NCBI RefSeq assembly: GCF_024346395.1
Contig: NZ_JAGQCW010000003.1
Coordinates: 186,001 to 250,000, forward strand
Direction: 5' to 3'
Source of the DNA: Cyanobium sp. AMD-g
GTDB lineage: Bacteria > Cyanobacteriota > Cyanobacteriia > PCC-6307 > Cyanobiaceae
Length of the DNA stretch: 64,000 bases
Position 1 is the stretch's first letter; every line of letters starts with the position of its first letter. The translations under genes were made by a program, and so were the position numbers. This document shows, in pieces, positions 22,596 through 31,707 of the stretch. The notes beneath the pieces are model-generated. The model saw nothing but the letters and a program-made list of their open reading frames with translations, had not been told where the DNA came from and made no database searches.

Positions 22596-25500
22596 CTAAA
22601 TGCTTGTCTGAACATGATGGAATCCGAAGCCGCTGGCAATCTCCTGGCCAAAGAAGGAGGCTTCGAAGTACTGCTTGGAGCCGCCCCAGGTGAAAGCGAT
22701 GGAAGGATCTGCGGCTGTGATCCTGCCATTGTTGTCGAGATCCCAGACGAGTTGGTAGTCCGCTGGCTTTCTCGGGCCGTCTTTATTCAGGAATGCCCAT
22801 CCGTCTTCATCAGTGAAACCATTGTCGATGATTGTTTTCTTCGTCTTGTCGGTCAGGAAGAATTTCTGGTTGGTGATGGGATCTCCTGACTCTTGGTCAA
22901 ATGCGAAGGTGCCTACGCCGATGAGCTTCTTGAAGTTATTCTTGTTGTAGACGCTGTCGCCTCCCTGGATCACCTCGTCGAACGAATGGAAGAACTCGTA
23001 CTCGGTATTGTCAAGGATGGGATCAAGGGAGGGGCTGGGCTTGCCGTCGGTGTCCACGGCATCCACGACTCCGCCGGTGTTGGCAGGAGTGAGATCAGGT
23101 TCATAGCCAATATTTCCTTTGGCGCTGTAGTCCAGGTGGACGTTGAGGAAGAAGGTCCCGTCGCCGCCGGTGGCAATATCATTAATGATGAGTTTGGTGT
23201 AGCCAGCGTACTCGCCGGTTCCGCCCTCTACGGTGATATCTGATTTGGAATGGCTGGCGAGAGTTCCTTGTGGATCCAGGCAATATTGGCCATTGGAGTC
23301 AGTGATGATATTCGCGTAGTCATACACATGGATGGGCTGACCTAGATCATCCTTGAAGAGATCGAATGGTTTGGGAATGTAGAGAGTGACATCGACAAAC
23401 TCCGTTGTTGTTGGCCCATTCCAGAATACATTGTAGTAAAACTGGCCTGGGTTGCTGGAGGAGAGCTTGTAGTTATTGCTGGCGTAGTTGAAGCGTGGAG
23501 TGAAGTTCAGATTGAATTGTTTTCCGCCGAGGTTGGAGTCTGTATCAAACGTGCACAGGCCGGAATCGGTGACAAGGCCAGGGGTGGTTCCCAGGTAGTG
23601 GGCTTTATCGTCGTCGTCTGTGGTGTGGGTTACCTCGCAGGAGTCTGTCCACTCTCCTTCTGCCGTGGCTGTGTTGCTGTGCTGGCCAGGCTGCCAGGGT
23701 GCGGTGTAGTAGAAGGTGTAGCTGTCCCCATCAATTGGGTTCCCATCGACATCATCTTCGAGCCCATCACCCGCACCAAGCGTTCCAATCTCAATCGTTT
23801 TATCTCCCACGCCGCCTATGTCGAAGACATTGTCGGTGAGTGTGACGTTAGAAAGGTCGACATTGCTCTTGTTGACGACCACGAACTTGAAGTCAGGATC
23901 AATACCTGCCAAGCTGGCCAGTGTCGGGCCCGTTGGGCTGTCGGCATCCCACCAGCTCTTGGATGGATTGTCGTGGTCAAGTCCATCCACTGAGACGTAT
24001 TTCTCCACGTCGATCTTCAGCACCGCGCCGAAGTAGGAGGCGGTGTCGCTGTCCTGTGCGGCGTCCTCGAGGCCGCAGCTGGTTAGATAGCTGGCGTCGA
24101 CGGTGACGGTGTTGGTGTAGAGGTCGCTGCTGTCCTTGCTGGCCAGGGCGATGGTGGAGGCGGTGTAGATCCAGGTTTCCCCTGCCTCGAGCACTCCGTC
24201 GCCGTCGTCCCCGTCGAAGTAGGTGGCCTCGACGGTGTCGTCGAAGACGACGATGTTGGACAGGTCGACATTGCCGCCGGAAGAGCTGACCTCGTACTGG
24301 AAGTAGACCGTCTCGCCGGCGAGCACGTTGATGGGGCCGTCGCCGAAGGTCTCGCCGTCGCAGGAGATCAGCTTGTCGATCGAGAGGGTCGGCAGCACCG
24401 CGCCGAAGTAGTTGGCATCATCCGTATCGAATGACGGTCCTGCAGTTGATAGCCAGTCGATTCTGCCTGTATTGGTATGCTGGTCTAGAATTGCAAATGG
24501 ACCAGTGTAGTAAACAGTCTCTGTGGCTCCAGGGGCGATGCTGGGGATGAGGATTGAACCTCCATCGGCCGCTCCGTTCAGGTCAAAGTCGCTGTCGCTT
24601 AATGTGACATTCTCTGCAATGGCGGTTGCGCTATTGTTTGTGATCTCAAACTTGAAGTATGTTGGAGTGCTGCCCGCGAGGAACTTTGGTCCTGTCGGCG
24701 AATCGGCATCATCCCATTTCACATTATCACAGGAAACAAACTTTTGGATTTCTAGGTCCTCGGGGCCTGGCAAGGGTTTGAAGTAGTTCCCGAAGTTGCC
24801 AACAGAATTAGCGGCATCCTCTGAGCCTGCACCTTGCAGTCCCTTGAATTGGGGCGTGAGCGTGGTTATGGTGAATGGGCCCCAGTAGTTGCTTCCTGTG
24901 GGATTGGGGACGCTATTCGGAGACGTTGGATATGTTTGGTGCCAGCCAGGCTGGATGGCTTCGGTTACGAAGAGGGTGTCATTCCTGAGTAGCGGTTTAT
25001 CCGGTTGGACCGCGGAAGAAAACTCGTAATAACCCAGCGGATCAATCGTGCCATCTCCGTTGATGTCAACAAGTCCAGTCGCTGTCGTGGTTGTTGAGTA
25101 CAGTGTATCTCCCGCTCCCGGTTCAAAAACACCATCCCCGTCATCCTTCCAGAGGTTCATTGTCCAGCCGCTTAGCCCAAGCTCTGTCGACTCCCACTGG
25201 GAGTTGGCGTTTGCGTCGTTCCATTTGAATCCTGAGATCAGGCCACGAACAACGACTCCTGGCTGTAGCTGAACGGCATTGCTGGGAGTGATCCAGGTTG
25301 CTACTGCTGTGCCTGTCCCCTCGATCTTTGTCTGTAGGCTTCCGCCAGTGAAGCCAGCAGCTCCCTTCGTGCCACCGTTTGGATTCGCTGGGGTTTGAAC
25401 TTCATTCGGCAGGGAGAGGCGCTGACCCCAATACAGGATTGATGTTGCTTCTCCATCTCTTTCATTGGCGATGGTCGGCGTAAAGGTGACGTCAGCGTAA

Positions 25501-26324
25501 AGAAAGAGCCCATTGGCTGACAGGCTATAGTCAACTGTAAGTACATCGGCGTTATCGACGTGGAAGTCGAACGCTTTATTGGGTAGGCCATTGGAGTTGA
25601 ATGTAAATCCGTCGCCGTCCTTGGTGATTGGTGTGATATCCCCAAAGTTTGGCGGTATGGCGCCCGGAAAGCTCCTGTCGAATGTATCGAGGTAAGCGAA
25701 GCCTCCTGCATCGGTGTTCGCTTGGTAGTAGTCAAGATTGATGCGAATCCCATAGATTGTTCCCACCGTAAGATTCTCGGCCTCGGTGGAAACGGGCAGC
25801 ACATCCCCTTCAAGGTAGGTTGCTTGATTTGGATTTGCTTGTCCATTGGCCCATTGTTGGGTAATTGTTTCCCACTGATTCAGGGTTATGGCGGGGTTGC
25901 CATCCGTAAAGCTGGTGATCGCCACCTCATCATCCGCCGTTCCCTTGACACCGTCTTCGCCAACGTTGGTGACGGTGAGGCGCAGGGTGGTGTTCAGCGC
26001 ATCGGGATCCACCAGCCATGTCGTCTGGACGCTCCCCTCCGCAGGATCAAGGTCGAAGTCGCCCCCGTCCTGGGCAATCCAGGGAGTTTCGGCCAGCAGG
26101 GCGGTGGCCTCTGCATCGACGACGTCATCGGCCGTGCCGTAGAGACCGTCATCGCCGGGGGCGCTGAGGATTTCGACCAGGAACTCCAGGTAGCTGCCAT
26201 TGGAAAAGCCCGTGGCCGTGATGGTGGCCGTTTCCAGCGGGGCGTAGTCGGCCTGGTCGGTGACGACCATGGGTTGCGTGACGGTCGACATGGCCTGATC
26301 CCCTGATACCTCACTCCCTGGCAT
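22596..26324 (-). CDS. Large repetitive surface/adhesin-like protein (SdrD_B-like and DUF11-type repeats)
   Basis: This 1242-residue acidic, Asp/Thr-rich protein has an N-terminal beta domain (VVTDQADYAPLETATITATG), an SdrD_B-type domain near residue 375 (ISGFKWNDANANSQWESTEL, SGWTMNLWKDDGDGVF), then three related repeats that each start with a K-(F/L/Y)-(V/I)-S-C/V-D motif and end with an NYFGAVL, SYFGAVL or HYLGT seam (residues about 525-905), typical of DUF11-like domains. The C-terminal third is unique. There is no signal peptide, sortase motif or C-terminal anchor, so type I secretion is possible. GC is visibly lower than its neighbours, which suggests transfer. AGGAG precedes the ATG; a second ATG 11 codons on is also well placed. 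Confidence 0.75.
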   Translation of the reverse strand: MPGSEVSGDQAMSTVTQPMVVTDQADYAPLETATITATGFSNGSYLEFLVEILSAPGDDGLYGTADDVVDAEATALLAETPWIAQDGGDFDLDPAEGSVQTTWLVDPDALNTTLRLTVTNVGEDGVKGTADDEVAITSFTDGNPAITLNQWETITQQWANGQANPNQATYLEGDVLPVSTEAENLTVGTIYGIRINLDYYQANTDAGGFAYLDTFDRSFPGAIPPNFGDITPITKDGDGFTFNSNGLPNKAFDFHVDNADVLTVDYSLSANGLFLYADVTFTPTIANERDGEATSILYWGQRLSLPNEVQTPANPNGGTKGAAGFTGGSLQTKIEGTGTAVATWITPSNAVQLQPGVVVRGLISGFKWNDANANSQWESTELGLSGWTMNLWKDDGDGVFEPGAGDTLYSTTTTATGLVDINGDGTIDPLGYYEFSSAVQPDKPLLRNDTLFVTEAIQPGWHQTYPTSPNSVPNPTGSNYWGPFTITTLTPQFKGLQGAGSEDAANSVGNFGNYFKPLPGPEDLEIQKFVSCDNVKWDDADSPTGPKFLAGSTPTYFKFEITNNSATAIAENVTLSDSDFDLNGAADGGSILIPSIAPGATETVYYTGPFAILDQHTNTGRIDWLSTAGPSFDTDDANYFGAVLPTLSIDKLISCDGETFGDGPINVLAGETVYFQYEVSSSGGNVDLSNIVVFDDTVEATYFDGDDGDGVLEAGETWIYTASTIALASKDSSDLYTNTVTVDASYLTSCGLEDAAQDSDTASYFGAVLKIDVEKYVSVDGLDHDNPSKSWWDADSPTGPTLASLAGIDPDFKFVVVNKSNVDLSNVTLTDNVFDIGGVGDKTIEIGTLGAGDGLEDDVDGNPIDGDSYTFYYTAPWQPGQHSNTATAEGEWTDSCEVTHTTDDDDKAHYLGTTPGLVTDSGLCTFDTDSNLGGKQFNLNFTPRFNYASNNYKLSSSNPGQFYYNVFWNGPTTTEFVDVTLYIPKPFDLFKDDLGQPIHVYDYANIITDSNGQYCLDPQGTLASHSKSDITVEGGTGEYAGYTKLIINDIATGGDGTFFLNVHLDYSAKGNIGYEPDLTPANTGGVVDAVDTDGKPSPSLDPILDNTEYEFFHSFDEVIQGGDSVYNKNNFKKLIGVGTFAFDQESGDPITNQKFFLTDKTKKTIIDNGFTDEDGWAFLNKDGPRKPADYQLVWDLDNNGRITAADPSIAFTWGGSKQYFEASFFGQEIASGFGFHHVQTSI

Positions 26325-26344
26325 AGCAGTGCTCCTGGATACAA

Positions 26345-27612
26345 AACCCGCCCTGTTATGAGCTCCCTGTGTGATGTGCTGTTACGCCTCCATACGTTGA
26401 GAAAGCATCACATCGGTGCCAATCACTTCGCTCCTGCAGCGCATTGAGACAAGCTGAGGCGGATCAGCCGCATCCCTGCGGGCGGATGCAGCCCGCCTCA
26501 TGGCTGCGGTCCGAGGTGTTGCTGCCTCGCTTGACGCGTTTTCGCTGCACATGCGCTCCGCTCCAGATTCTCTTTCCCTTGTTACATTTTCTTTCCGGCT
26601 TCATGAAGAAAATCCCCTTTGGTTAAGAGCAAGCCCATCGTTTTCCCCAGTTGTCTCCAGCGGTGAGGCGCGGCCCAGGGGCATGGTGGGTTTGTGTGGC
26701 GTTGGGCATGGAGGATGCCGGCATCGGCTCGCCTGCGGCCCGTTGCTACCCCGCACCGTTCTCAGTTGGCCAGAAGTGGACCCGACACGATCCCCGGGCG
26801 TGCGATCACGAACTCGTGATGGACCGCATGCCGGGGTCACCATGCCTTCGCGGGAATCTGTCCATCGGGTTGCCGCGATCCGGCCAGCACGCCCACCAGG
26901 GTGACGAGCAAGATCCTTTCAGGGATCACTCATGAGGGGATTCCCCTGTCCAGGCCGAGTGGCTGCTGCAGCGGGTCTCACCACCCGGCACGGGAGCATT
27001 CCGTCAGCCCGGCCGTTCGACGTGGCTCTCGACGCAAGGCTGCAGTGGACCCGGCCTTGGCGGGACGCATCGGCAGCCTGCGTTCAGCCGGTTGCTCCCG
27101 CTCGGGCCCGATCAAGGGAAGGCCTTGCTGGGGTGATTCGCTTCACCTGCAGAGATTGTCCCTGTGACATTCTGCGTTGATAGAAGGTGGCAGGAGCTTC
27201 CGACAGTGCTTAAGGCAGTGCAGAAATGAAAAAAAACTGTAGGAAGGAAGGGCTTTGCCACTGGATGCATCGCTGTTGATCAGGCCCCTTCCTTCTCGCC
27301 TTGAGAGGGCTCTCATCCACCGCACGCCGATGGAGGCAGTCCGGATGGTCCGTCTGGTGGCCCCGCCCTTCCGATTTCACTGGGATGGCCATGCCGGGAT
27401 TGCCTTGGTGTGCGGCCTGTCGACCTTCTTCTTCCGCGCATGTCGGCAGCGCTTTTCTGCAGGAGTTCGGGCAGTTCTTCATCGGGACACCAGGCAGACA
27501 TGGCTGCGGGGTGGGGAGGGGGCTGGCATCCCTTAGGCGGTTCGAACGCTGAAGGAAGCTGTTGTCCCATCTCTTCCTCCTGTTTCGAAGTCATCTCCGT
27601 GGAGGTCAATCC
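26345..27612. other. Gene-poor 1.27-kb stretch
   Basis: No convincing gene is seen. Open frames here are short, overlap in several phases and lack protein-like composition or ribosome sites. GC is a little lower than in the flanks. The first 100 bases, next to the large surface protein gene, should hold its promoter. A run of eight A (around 27231) is present. It may be decayed DNA or hold a non-coding RNA, but nothing specific was recognised. Confidence 0.5.
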
Positions 27613-27876
27613 ATGTTCCGTCTTGGCAGGCTACATCCATTTCCTGCCGTGATTGATTCCATCGACCACAAGGTTATCCACTTGCTGTTGGAGGAGAAGG
27701 CAGGAGCAATGTTGCATCTGCAACGCCAGATGGAGGAGCTGCAACACAGCCTTCAGGCCTTTATTCCCGCCGATCCCTCTCCGATCGACGTTAAAGGCCC
27801 ATCTCTCCAAGAGACCACCCAGCCCTATCCCATGGGCGGTGCGATTGCACATCATTTTGAGAACTGGATGCGCTGA
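27613..27876 (+). CDS. Small hypothetical protein
   Basis: This 87-residue protein starts at an ATG with GGAGG seven bases upstream, a strong ribosome site that favours it over an in-frame codon upstream. The central part (DHKVIHLLLEEKAGAMLHLQ and RQMEELQHSLQAF) is likely helical and may form a short coiled coil. No family is recognised and no membrane segment is present. It borders the gene-poor stretch, so it might be a regulatory or accessory protein of unknown role. Confidence 0.45.
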   Translation: MFRLGRLHPFPAVIDSIDHKVIHLLLEEKAGAMLHLQRQMEELQHSLQAFIPADPSPIDVKGPSLQETTQPYPMGGAIAHHFENWMR

Positions 27877-28066
27877 GCAGAGACAGCAGGGCTCTGCCGC
27901 GACGCATCACGGCTTCCCTCAACAATCACGTACATCAGCGGCTCATCGTGCGCATGAAGGCAGAAGGCCGGAGCATCAGCAATCTGGCGGCTTCCCTCCT
28001 TCAGGCCCACCGGAGTCTCCCCATCTGCCCCATGAATCATGGACTATTCCCTGGGGCGCCTGCCCT

Positions 28067-28600
28067 TCAGCGCCCCCGCTTCAGATACCGCCGCACCTGC
28101 CCCGACCAGTCGCCCGGCAGATCACCCGGCCGCAGGGTCGTGCTGGCCATCGAGGCCAGCAGCGGCGTGCCCCCCAGCCGCAGGCTGTCGCCCAAGTGCA
28201 GCACCACCGCCAGGCCGATCAGCAGCCAGGCCACCAGGTGCAGGCTGTAGGCCAGGTGGTGCAGCTGGCCGTCCCGCAGCCAGTCCTCCTGCATCAGCTT
28301 GCCGGTGGCCACCGCCAGAGCCAGGGCGCCCAGAGCCATGGTGTTGGTGATGCGCTTCAGGCGCGGCCGGCCCAGGGTGAGGGCGTAGGCGGCGAAGACC
28401 AGGCCCAGGGGCAGCAGCAGAAAGCCCGCCTGGCCATGCAGGTCGATCCAGCTGCCGGGCGGGGTGAAGGGCAGCCGCCCCCAGCGGCCGTCGTAGCGGC
28501 TGTAGACGATCAGCCCGCTCAGCCAGGCGGCCAGCACCAGCAACGCCGTGACGCCATGGGTCAGCCGCAGCAGGGAGGGCTGGTAAGGGGGGCGCGCCAT
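28067..28600 (-). CDS. Cytochrome b561-like membrane protein
   Basis: This 177-residue protein has four hydrophobic helices and histidines placed for haem b binding: LLRLTHGVTALLVLAAWLSG (helix 1), WIDLHGQAGFLLLP (helix 2), GQLHHLAYSLHLVAWLLIGL (helix 3) and VVLHLGDSLRLGG (helix 4). The layout fits the b561/hydrogenase cytochrome b superfamily, which passes electrons across or within the membrane. The partner is unknown. A fragment of a second copy is at 21275-21358. About 190 bp upstream (27877-28066 on the downstream side) holds no clear gene. Confidence 0.8.
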   Translation of the reverse strand: MARPPYQPSLLRLTHGVTALLVLAAWLSGLIVYSRYDGRWGRLPFTPPGSWIDLHGQAGFLLLPLGLVFAAYALTLGRPRLKRITNTMALGALALAVATGKLMQEDWLRDGQLHHLAYSLHLVAWLLIGLAVVLHLGDSLRLGGTPLLASMASTTLRPGDLPGDWSGQVRRYLKRGR

Positions 28601-28659
28601 CGCGTCAGCCGGATCCGGCCCACCAGCGTGCCACGGGCCGACGCCACCAGCCTCTGGCT

Positions 28660-29541
28660 TCAGCCGCTGTTCCCGAGACGGGGCCGTCTGCCCTTCTGGA
28701 GGCGGGCCCTCAACCTGCGGCTGCAGCGGAAGGCGACGGCAAGACCGAGCGCAGGCAACGGTCCTGGAACACTCGGGTTGTACACCTCGAGGCTGTAGGT
28801 GTTGTCCTGAACGAACTGCCCCCCGTTGAACGTTCCGCCGTACCTGAGTTGATAGGTGCCTGCCGCAAGCGGTTGCAGCATCAACCAGTAGCCATCACTG
28901 GCGAAGCGGTCCGGATTGCTCGTCGCCAGGATCTCGGTAAAGAGTGTGCCTGTGCCTGCACTGGCCTCAAATCCGCCATCAAGGCCGGAAGGTACGGGAG
29001 AGAGGTTGGGCTTCCCATCACAGCTCTGGCGATAGCTCCTGACATCTGGCACGAGATCTGTGCCGTTGAGCGTGGCAAGGAAGACGGAGCTGGAATCGTT
29101 CGCAATGGCGTCGATGTTGCTGACGGCGCTCGCGCAGACGGCGGCCGGAGAATCCTGGAAGCTGGGATCGAAAGACTCCCATTCAAGATAGTTGACCGGC
29201 GAAAAGAAGATGTGCTGGTTGCTGGCGATCCTGGCCGTACGGTTGATCGGCTGCCCATCCAGCGATCCCGTCAGGTAGTACACAGGGCTTTCCGGTGTGC
29301 CATTGATCAGATCCAGCGATGCAGAATCACTGGAGCCGAACAGGGGGTTGGATGCTGCAGGCGCCTGCCCCACAGCCGTCCACCAGCGCGTTGACCATTC
29401 GTACTGGCTGACACCTCCCACCGCGGCTCCTGGGTCGGCAATGGACTGAGCGCTTGCAGCCGTGCTTAGAAGGGGCAGGCAGAGGATTCCGGCCGTCCCC
29501 AGACACAGGCCAAGGAATCGCGATCGATGCTGAATAACCAT
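28660..29541 (-). CDS. Exported PEP-CTERM-type protein
   Basis: From the ATG at 29541 the protein has 293 residues with a signal peptide (MVIQHRSRFLGLCLGTAGIL, cut near SAQS). The C-terminus has a sorting tag of the cyanobacterial PEP-CTERM type: VPGPLPALGLAVAF followed by a basic cluster (RCSRRLRARLQKGRR). Such proteins are processed by an exosortase, which is not in this window. The mature part has no recognised enzyme motif but is rich in Ser, Gly and Asn. It lies downstream of psbA on the same strand, separated by a terminator. Confidence 0.75.
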   Translation of the reverse strand: MVIQHRSRFLGLCLGTAGILCLPLLSTAASAQSIADPGAAVGGVSQYEWSTRWWTAVGQAPAASNPLFGSSDSASLDLINGTPESPVYYLTGSLDGQPINRTARIASNQHIFFSPVNYLEWESFDPSFQDSPAAVCASAVSNIDAIANDSSSVFLATLNGTDLVPDVRSYRQSCDGKPNLSPVPSGLDGGFEASAGTGTLFTEILATSNPDRFASDGYWLMLQPLAAGTYQLRYGGTFNGGQFVQDNTYSLEVYNPSVPGPLPALGLAVAFRCSRRLRARLQKGRRPRLGNSG

Positions 29542-29690
29542 GTCAGTACATCCGATGGGCGAAAAGATGCTGCAGTTCTGTGCTGCTGCATGCCGCTGTA
29601 ACCTATGGATCCAGTGTCTTTCTGCGTTTGAATGTTCACAAAGATCCAGGCAGTGAATATGCTGCACAGGCAGGCACGATCTGCCACGGC

Positions 29691-29716
29691 AAAAGGGCCC
29701 GGATCTCTCCGGGCCC
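29691..29716 (-). terminator. Intrinsic terminator downstream of psbA
   Basis: A perfect 9-bp stem GGGCCCGGA with TCCGGGCCC around a 4-base loop is followed, on the minus strand, by TTTT. It starts 46 bases after the psbA stop codon. It should end the psbA transcript before the PEP-CTERM gene. Confidence 0.85.
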
Positions 29717-29762
29717 GGCAGCAGCTCAGCGAGGCGACGGCTGGGCGGGGTTCAAAGCCCCG

Positions 29763-30842
29763 CTAACCGATCGACGGCGCCGTGAGGGCCACGGGGGTGC
29801 TGGCGGTGGCCGCCAGATCGAGGGGGAAGTTGTGCACGTTGCGCTCGTGCATCGCCTCGATGCCCAGGCCGCCGCGGTTGAGGATGTCGGCCCAGGTGTC
29901 GACCACGCGTCCCTGGTGATCCAGGATCGAGTGGTTGAAGTTCAGCCCGTTGAGGTTGAACGAGAAGCTCACCACCGCCAGGGCGGCGAACCAGATCCCC
30001 ACCACCGGCCAGGCGGCCAGCAGGAAGTGGAGGCTGCGGCTGTTGTTGAAGGAGGCGTACTGGAAGATCAGCCGGCCGAAGTAGCCGTGGGCGGCCACGA
30101 TGTTGTAGGTCTCCTCCTCCTGGCCGAACTTGTAGCCCCGGTTCTGGGACTCGGTCTCGGTGGTCTCCCGCACCAGGGAGCTGGTGACGAGCGAGCCGTG
30201 CATGGCGGAGAACAGGGAGCCGCCGAACACGCCGGCCACGCCGAGCATGTGGAAGGGATGCATGAGCACGTTGTGCTCCGCCTGCAGCACCAGCATGAAG
30301 TTGAAGGTGCCGGAGATGCCGAGCGGCAGGGCGTCGGAGAAGGAGCCCTGGCCGATCGCATAGATCAGCAGCACGGCGGTGGCGGCGGCCACCGGGGCGG
30401 AATACGCCACGGCGATCCAGGGGCGCATGCCCAGGCGGTAGCTGAGTTCCCACTCCCGGCCCATGTAGGCGAAGACGCCGATCAGGAAGTGGAAGATGAT
30501 CAGCTGGTAGGGCCCGCCGTTGTACAGCCACTCATCGAGGCTGGCGGCTTCCCAGATGGGATAGAAGTGCAGGCCGATGGCGTTGCTGGAGGGCACGACG
30601 GCGGCGGTGATGATGTTGTTGCCGTAGAGCAGGCCGCCGGAGACCGGTTCGCGGATGCCGTCGATGTCGACGGGTGGGGCGCCGATGAAGGCGATCACGA
30701 AGCAGACGGTGGCCGTGAGCAGGGTGGGGATCATCAGCACGCCGAACCAGCCCACGTAGAGGCGGTTCTCGGTGCTGGTGACCCAGTTCTTGAAGCGATT
30801 CCAGGGATGGCCCCCGGAACGCGACAGGCTGGTGGTGGTCAT
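29763..30842 (-). CDS. psbA: Photosystem II D1 protein, low-oxygen D1' variant
   Basis: This 359-residue D1 protein binds the special-pair chlorophylls, QB and the Mn4Ca cluster. All key residues are present: Tyr161, Asp170, Glu189, His190, His198, His215, Ser264, His272, His332, Glu333, His337, Asp342 and Ala344 (processing site). Position 130 is Glu. It carries Ala80, Leu158 and Ala286, the three changes (G80A, F158L, T286A) published as the mark of D1', the D1 form induced by low oxygen in several cyanobacteria. Further unusual residues are Ala144 and Ala162 where Cys and Pro are typical. It is an ATG start, with a monocistronic layout and a terminator. Confidence 0.95.
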   Translation of the reverse strand: MTTTSLSRSGGHPWNRFKNWVTSTENRLYVGWFGVLMIPTLLTATVCFVIAFIGAPPVDIDGIREPVSGGLLYGNNIITAAVVPSSNAIGLHFYPIWEAASLDEWLYNGGPYQLIIFHFLIGVFAYMGREWELSYRLGMRPWIAVAYSAPVAAATAVLLIYAIGQGSFSDALPLGISGTFNFMLVLQAEHNVLMHPFHMLGVAGVFGGSLFSAMHGSLVTSSLVRETTETESQNRGYKFGQEEETYNIVAAHGYFGRLIFQYASFNNSRSLHFLLAAWPVVGIWFAALAVVSFSFNLNGLNFNHSILDHQGRVVDTWADILNRGGLGIEAMHERNVHNFPLDLAATASTPVALTAPSIG

Positions 30843-30922
30843 GGCTAAGCATCCGAAGATGGACAGACCGGCAGGGGGGCGGCGACACCGCCTTGCGGAT
30901 GCACCACTTGCCACTGCCGGAC

Positions 30923-30937
30923 GATAAAACGATAGCG
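30923..30937 (-). promoter_or_regulatory. Putative regulatory motif in the psbA/DUF3122 intergenic region
   Basis: Read in the psbA direction, the 15-mer CGCTATCGTTTTATC lies 81 bases upstream of the psbA start, within the 124-bp gap shared with the divergent DUF3122 gene. It matches 13 of 15 bases of the motif upstream of the other DUF3122 gene (12363-12377). It contains TATCGTTTTATC, a near repeat of TATC. It could be the core promoter or a regulator site for both genes. Confidence 0.3.
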
Positions 30938-30966
30938 TTGAATCTTTCGGGTTCGGGACTCCTGCC

Positions 30967-31509
30967 ATGCGTGTTTCTGCTCAACCTGTTACGGCCTCTC
31001 CAGGCGCCCGACGGCGCCCCTGGGCCGCAACTCTGGCGCCCCTGCTCCTGGGGCTGCTGCTGCTGCTGACCCTGGCGCCCGGCCTGGCCAGCGCCGCAGG
31101 GGGCCAGCGCTGGAGCCTGCGGGACCAGGACGACAACCGCTGGTCGCTGCGGATCTTCGCCCAGCCCGATCCCGCCTACCCCAGCGGTGATCGCCTGCGC
31201 CTCAGCGCCCTCACCCCGGGGATCGCCGTCGACCACAGCCGGCCCCTGCTGATCAGTGATGGCATAGGTGGCGCCTGGACCCTGGCCAACCGCAGCGAAG
31301 AGCTGGTGGCCCCAGGGGGCGGTGAGCTGCCGGAGGGGTCGGCCCAGTTCGACATGGCGGCCCTGCTGCCCCGCCCCAGTGAGGCCCTGCCCCTGGAGCT
31401 CACCATGCCCCTGGCGGGAGAGGCGTCAGCGTTGCTGGTGCTCGGTCCGGAGGAAACGGAAGCCCTGCACGCGTTGCGCGACCCCGGGGCCCCGGTTCAG
31501 GAGGGGTGA
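30967..31509 (+). CDS. Exported DUF3122 family protein, second copy
   Basis: This 180-residue protein has a long signal region ([21 protein letters not shown]) with a likely cut after ASA near residue 43. The mature part shows the same blocks as the copy at 12397: [35 protein letters not shown] and [20 protein letters not shown]. By eye, well over half of the aligned core is identical. It is divergent from psbA with a 124-bp gap. The function of the family is unknown; location next to a D1' gene hints at a lumenal or periplasmic role linked to photosynthesis, which is inference. Confidence 0.75.
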   Translation: MRVSAQPVTASPGARRRPWAATLAPLLLGLLLLLTLAPGLASAAGGQRWSLRDQDDNRWSLRIFAQPDPAYPSGDRLRLSALTPGIAVDHSRPLLISDGIGGAWTLANRSEELVAPGGGELPEGSAQFDMAALLPRPSEALPLELTMPLAGEASALLVLGPEETEALHALRDPGAPVQEG

Positions 31510-31669
31510 GGACGGGGCAGCCCGTCGATCGGATCGCTGCATCCAGTTCATTCCTGGTCAGCTGCGACCGGCGAAGCACGTCGCCGTGGATCCTGCCGTT
31601 GTGGACCAGCACCTGGGGCCGAGCCTCCACGAACATCTCGATGGCCCTGCTGGAGCTGGTGGCCGCCAT
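31508..31669 (-). pseudogene. Fragment of a DUF421 (YetF-like) membrane protein gene
   Basis: The minus strand encodes MFVEARPQVLVHNGRIHGD and [22 protein letters not shown], which match the C-terminal cytoplasmic domain of the DUF421/YetF family (E-x-x-P-x-x-L-(V/I)-x-x-G-x-(I/V) and L-x-x-(D/E)-L-x-x-x-(L/I)-R-x-x-G-(C/V)). The membrane helices that should precede it are absent, and after CPVL the frame runs into unrelated sequence opposite the DUF3122 gene. This is a decayed remnant. Confidence 0.55.
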
Positions 31670-31707
31670 TCATGGAGTTCTGAGCGGCGTTGGACAGAGG
31701 CGCCATC

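Noticed and set aside
27852-28040. 62-codon minus-strand frame before the b561 gene
   Set aside because: It lacks a ribosome site, family match or protein-like pattern; it is possibly debris.
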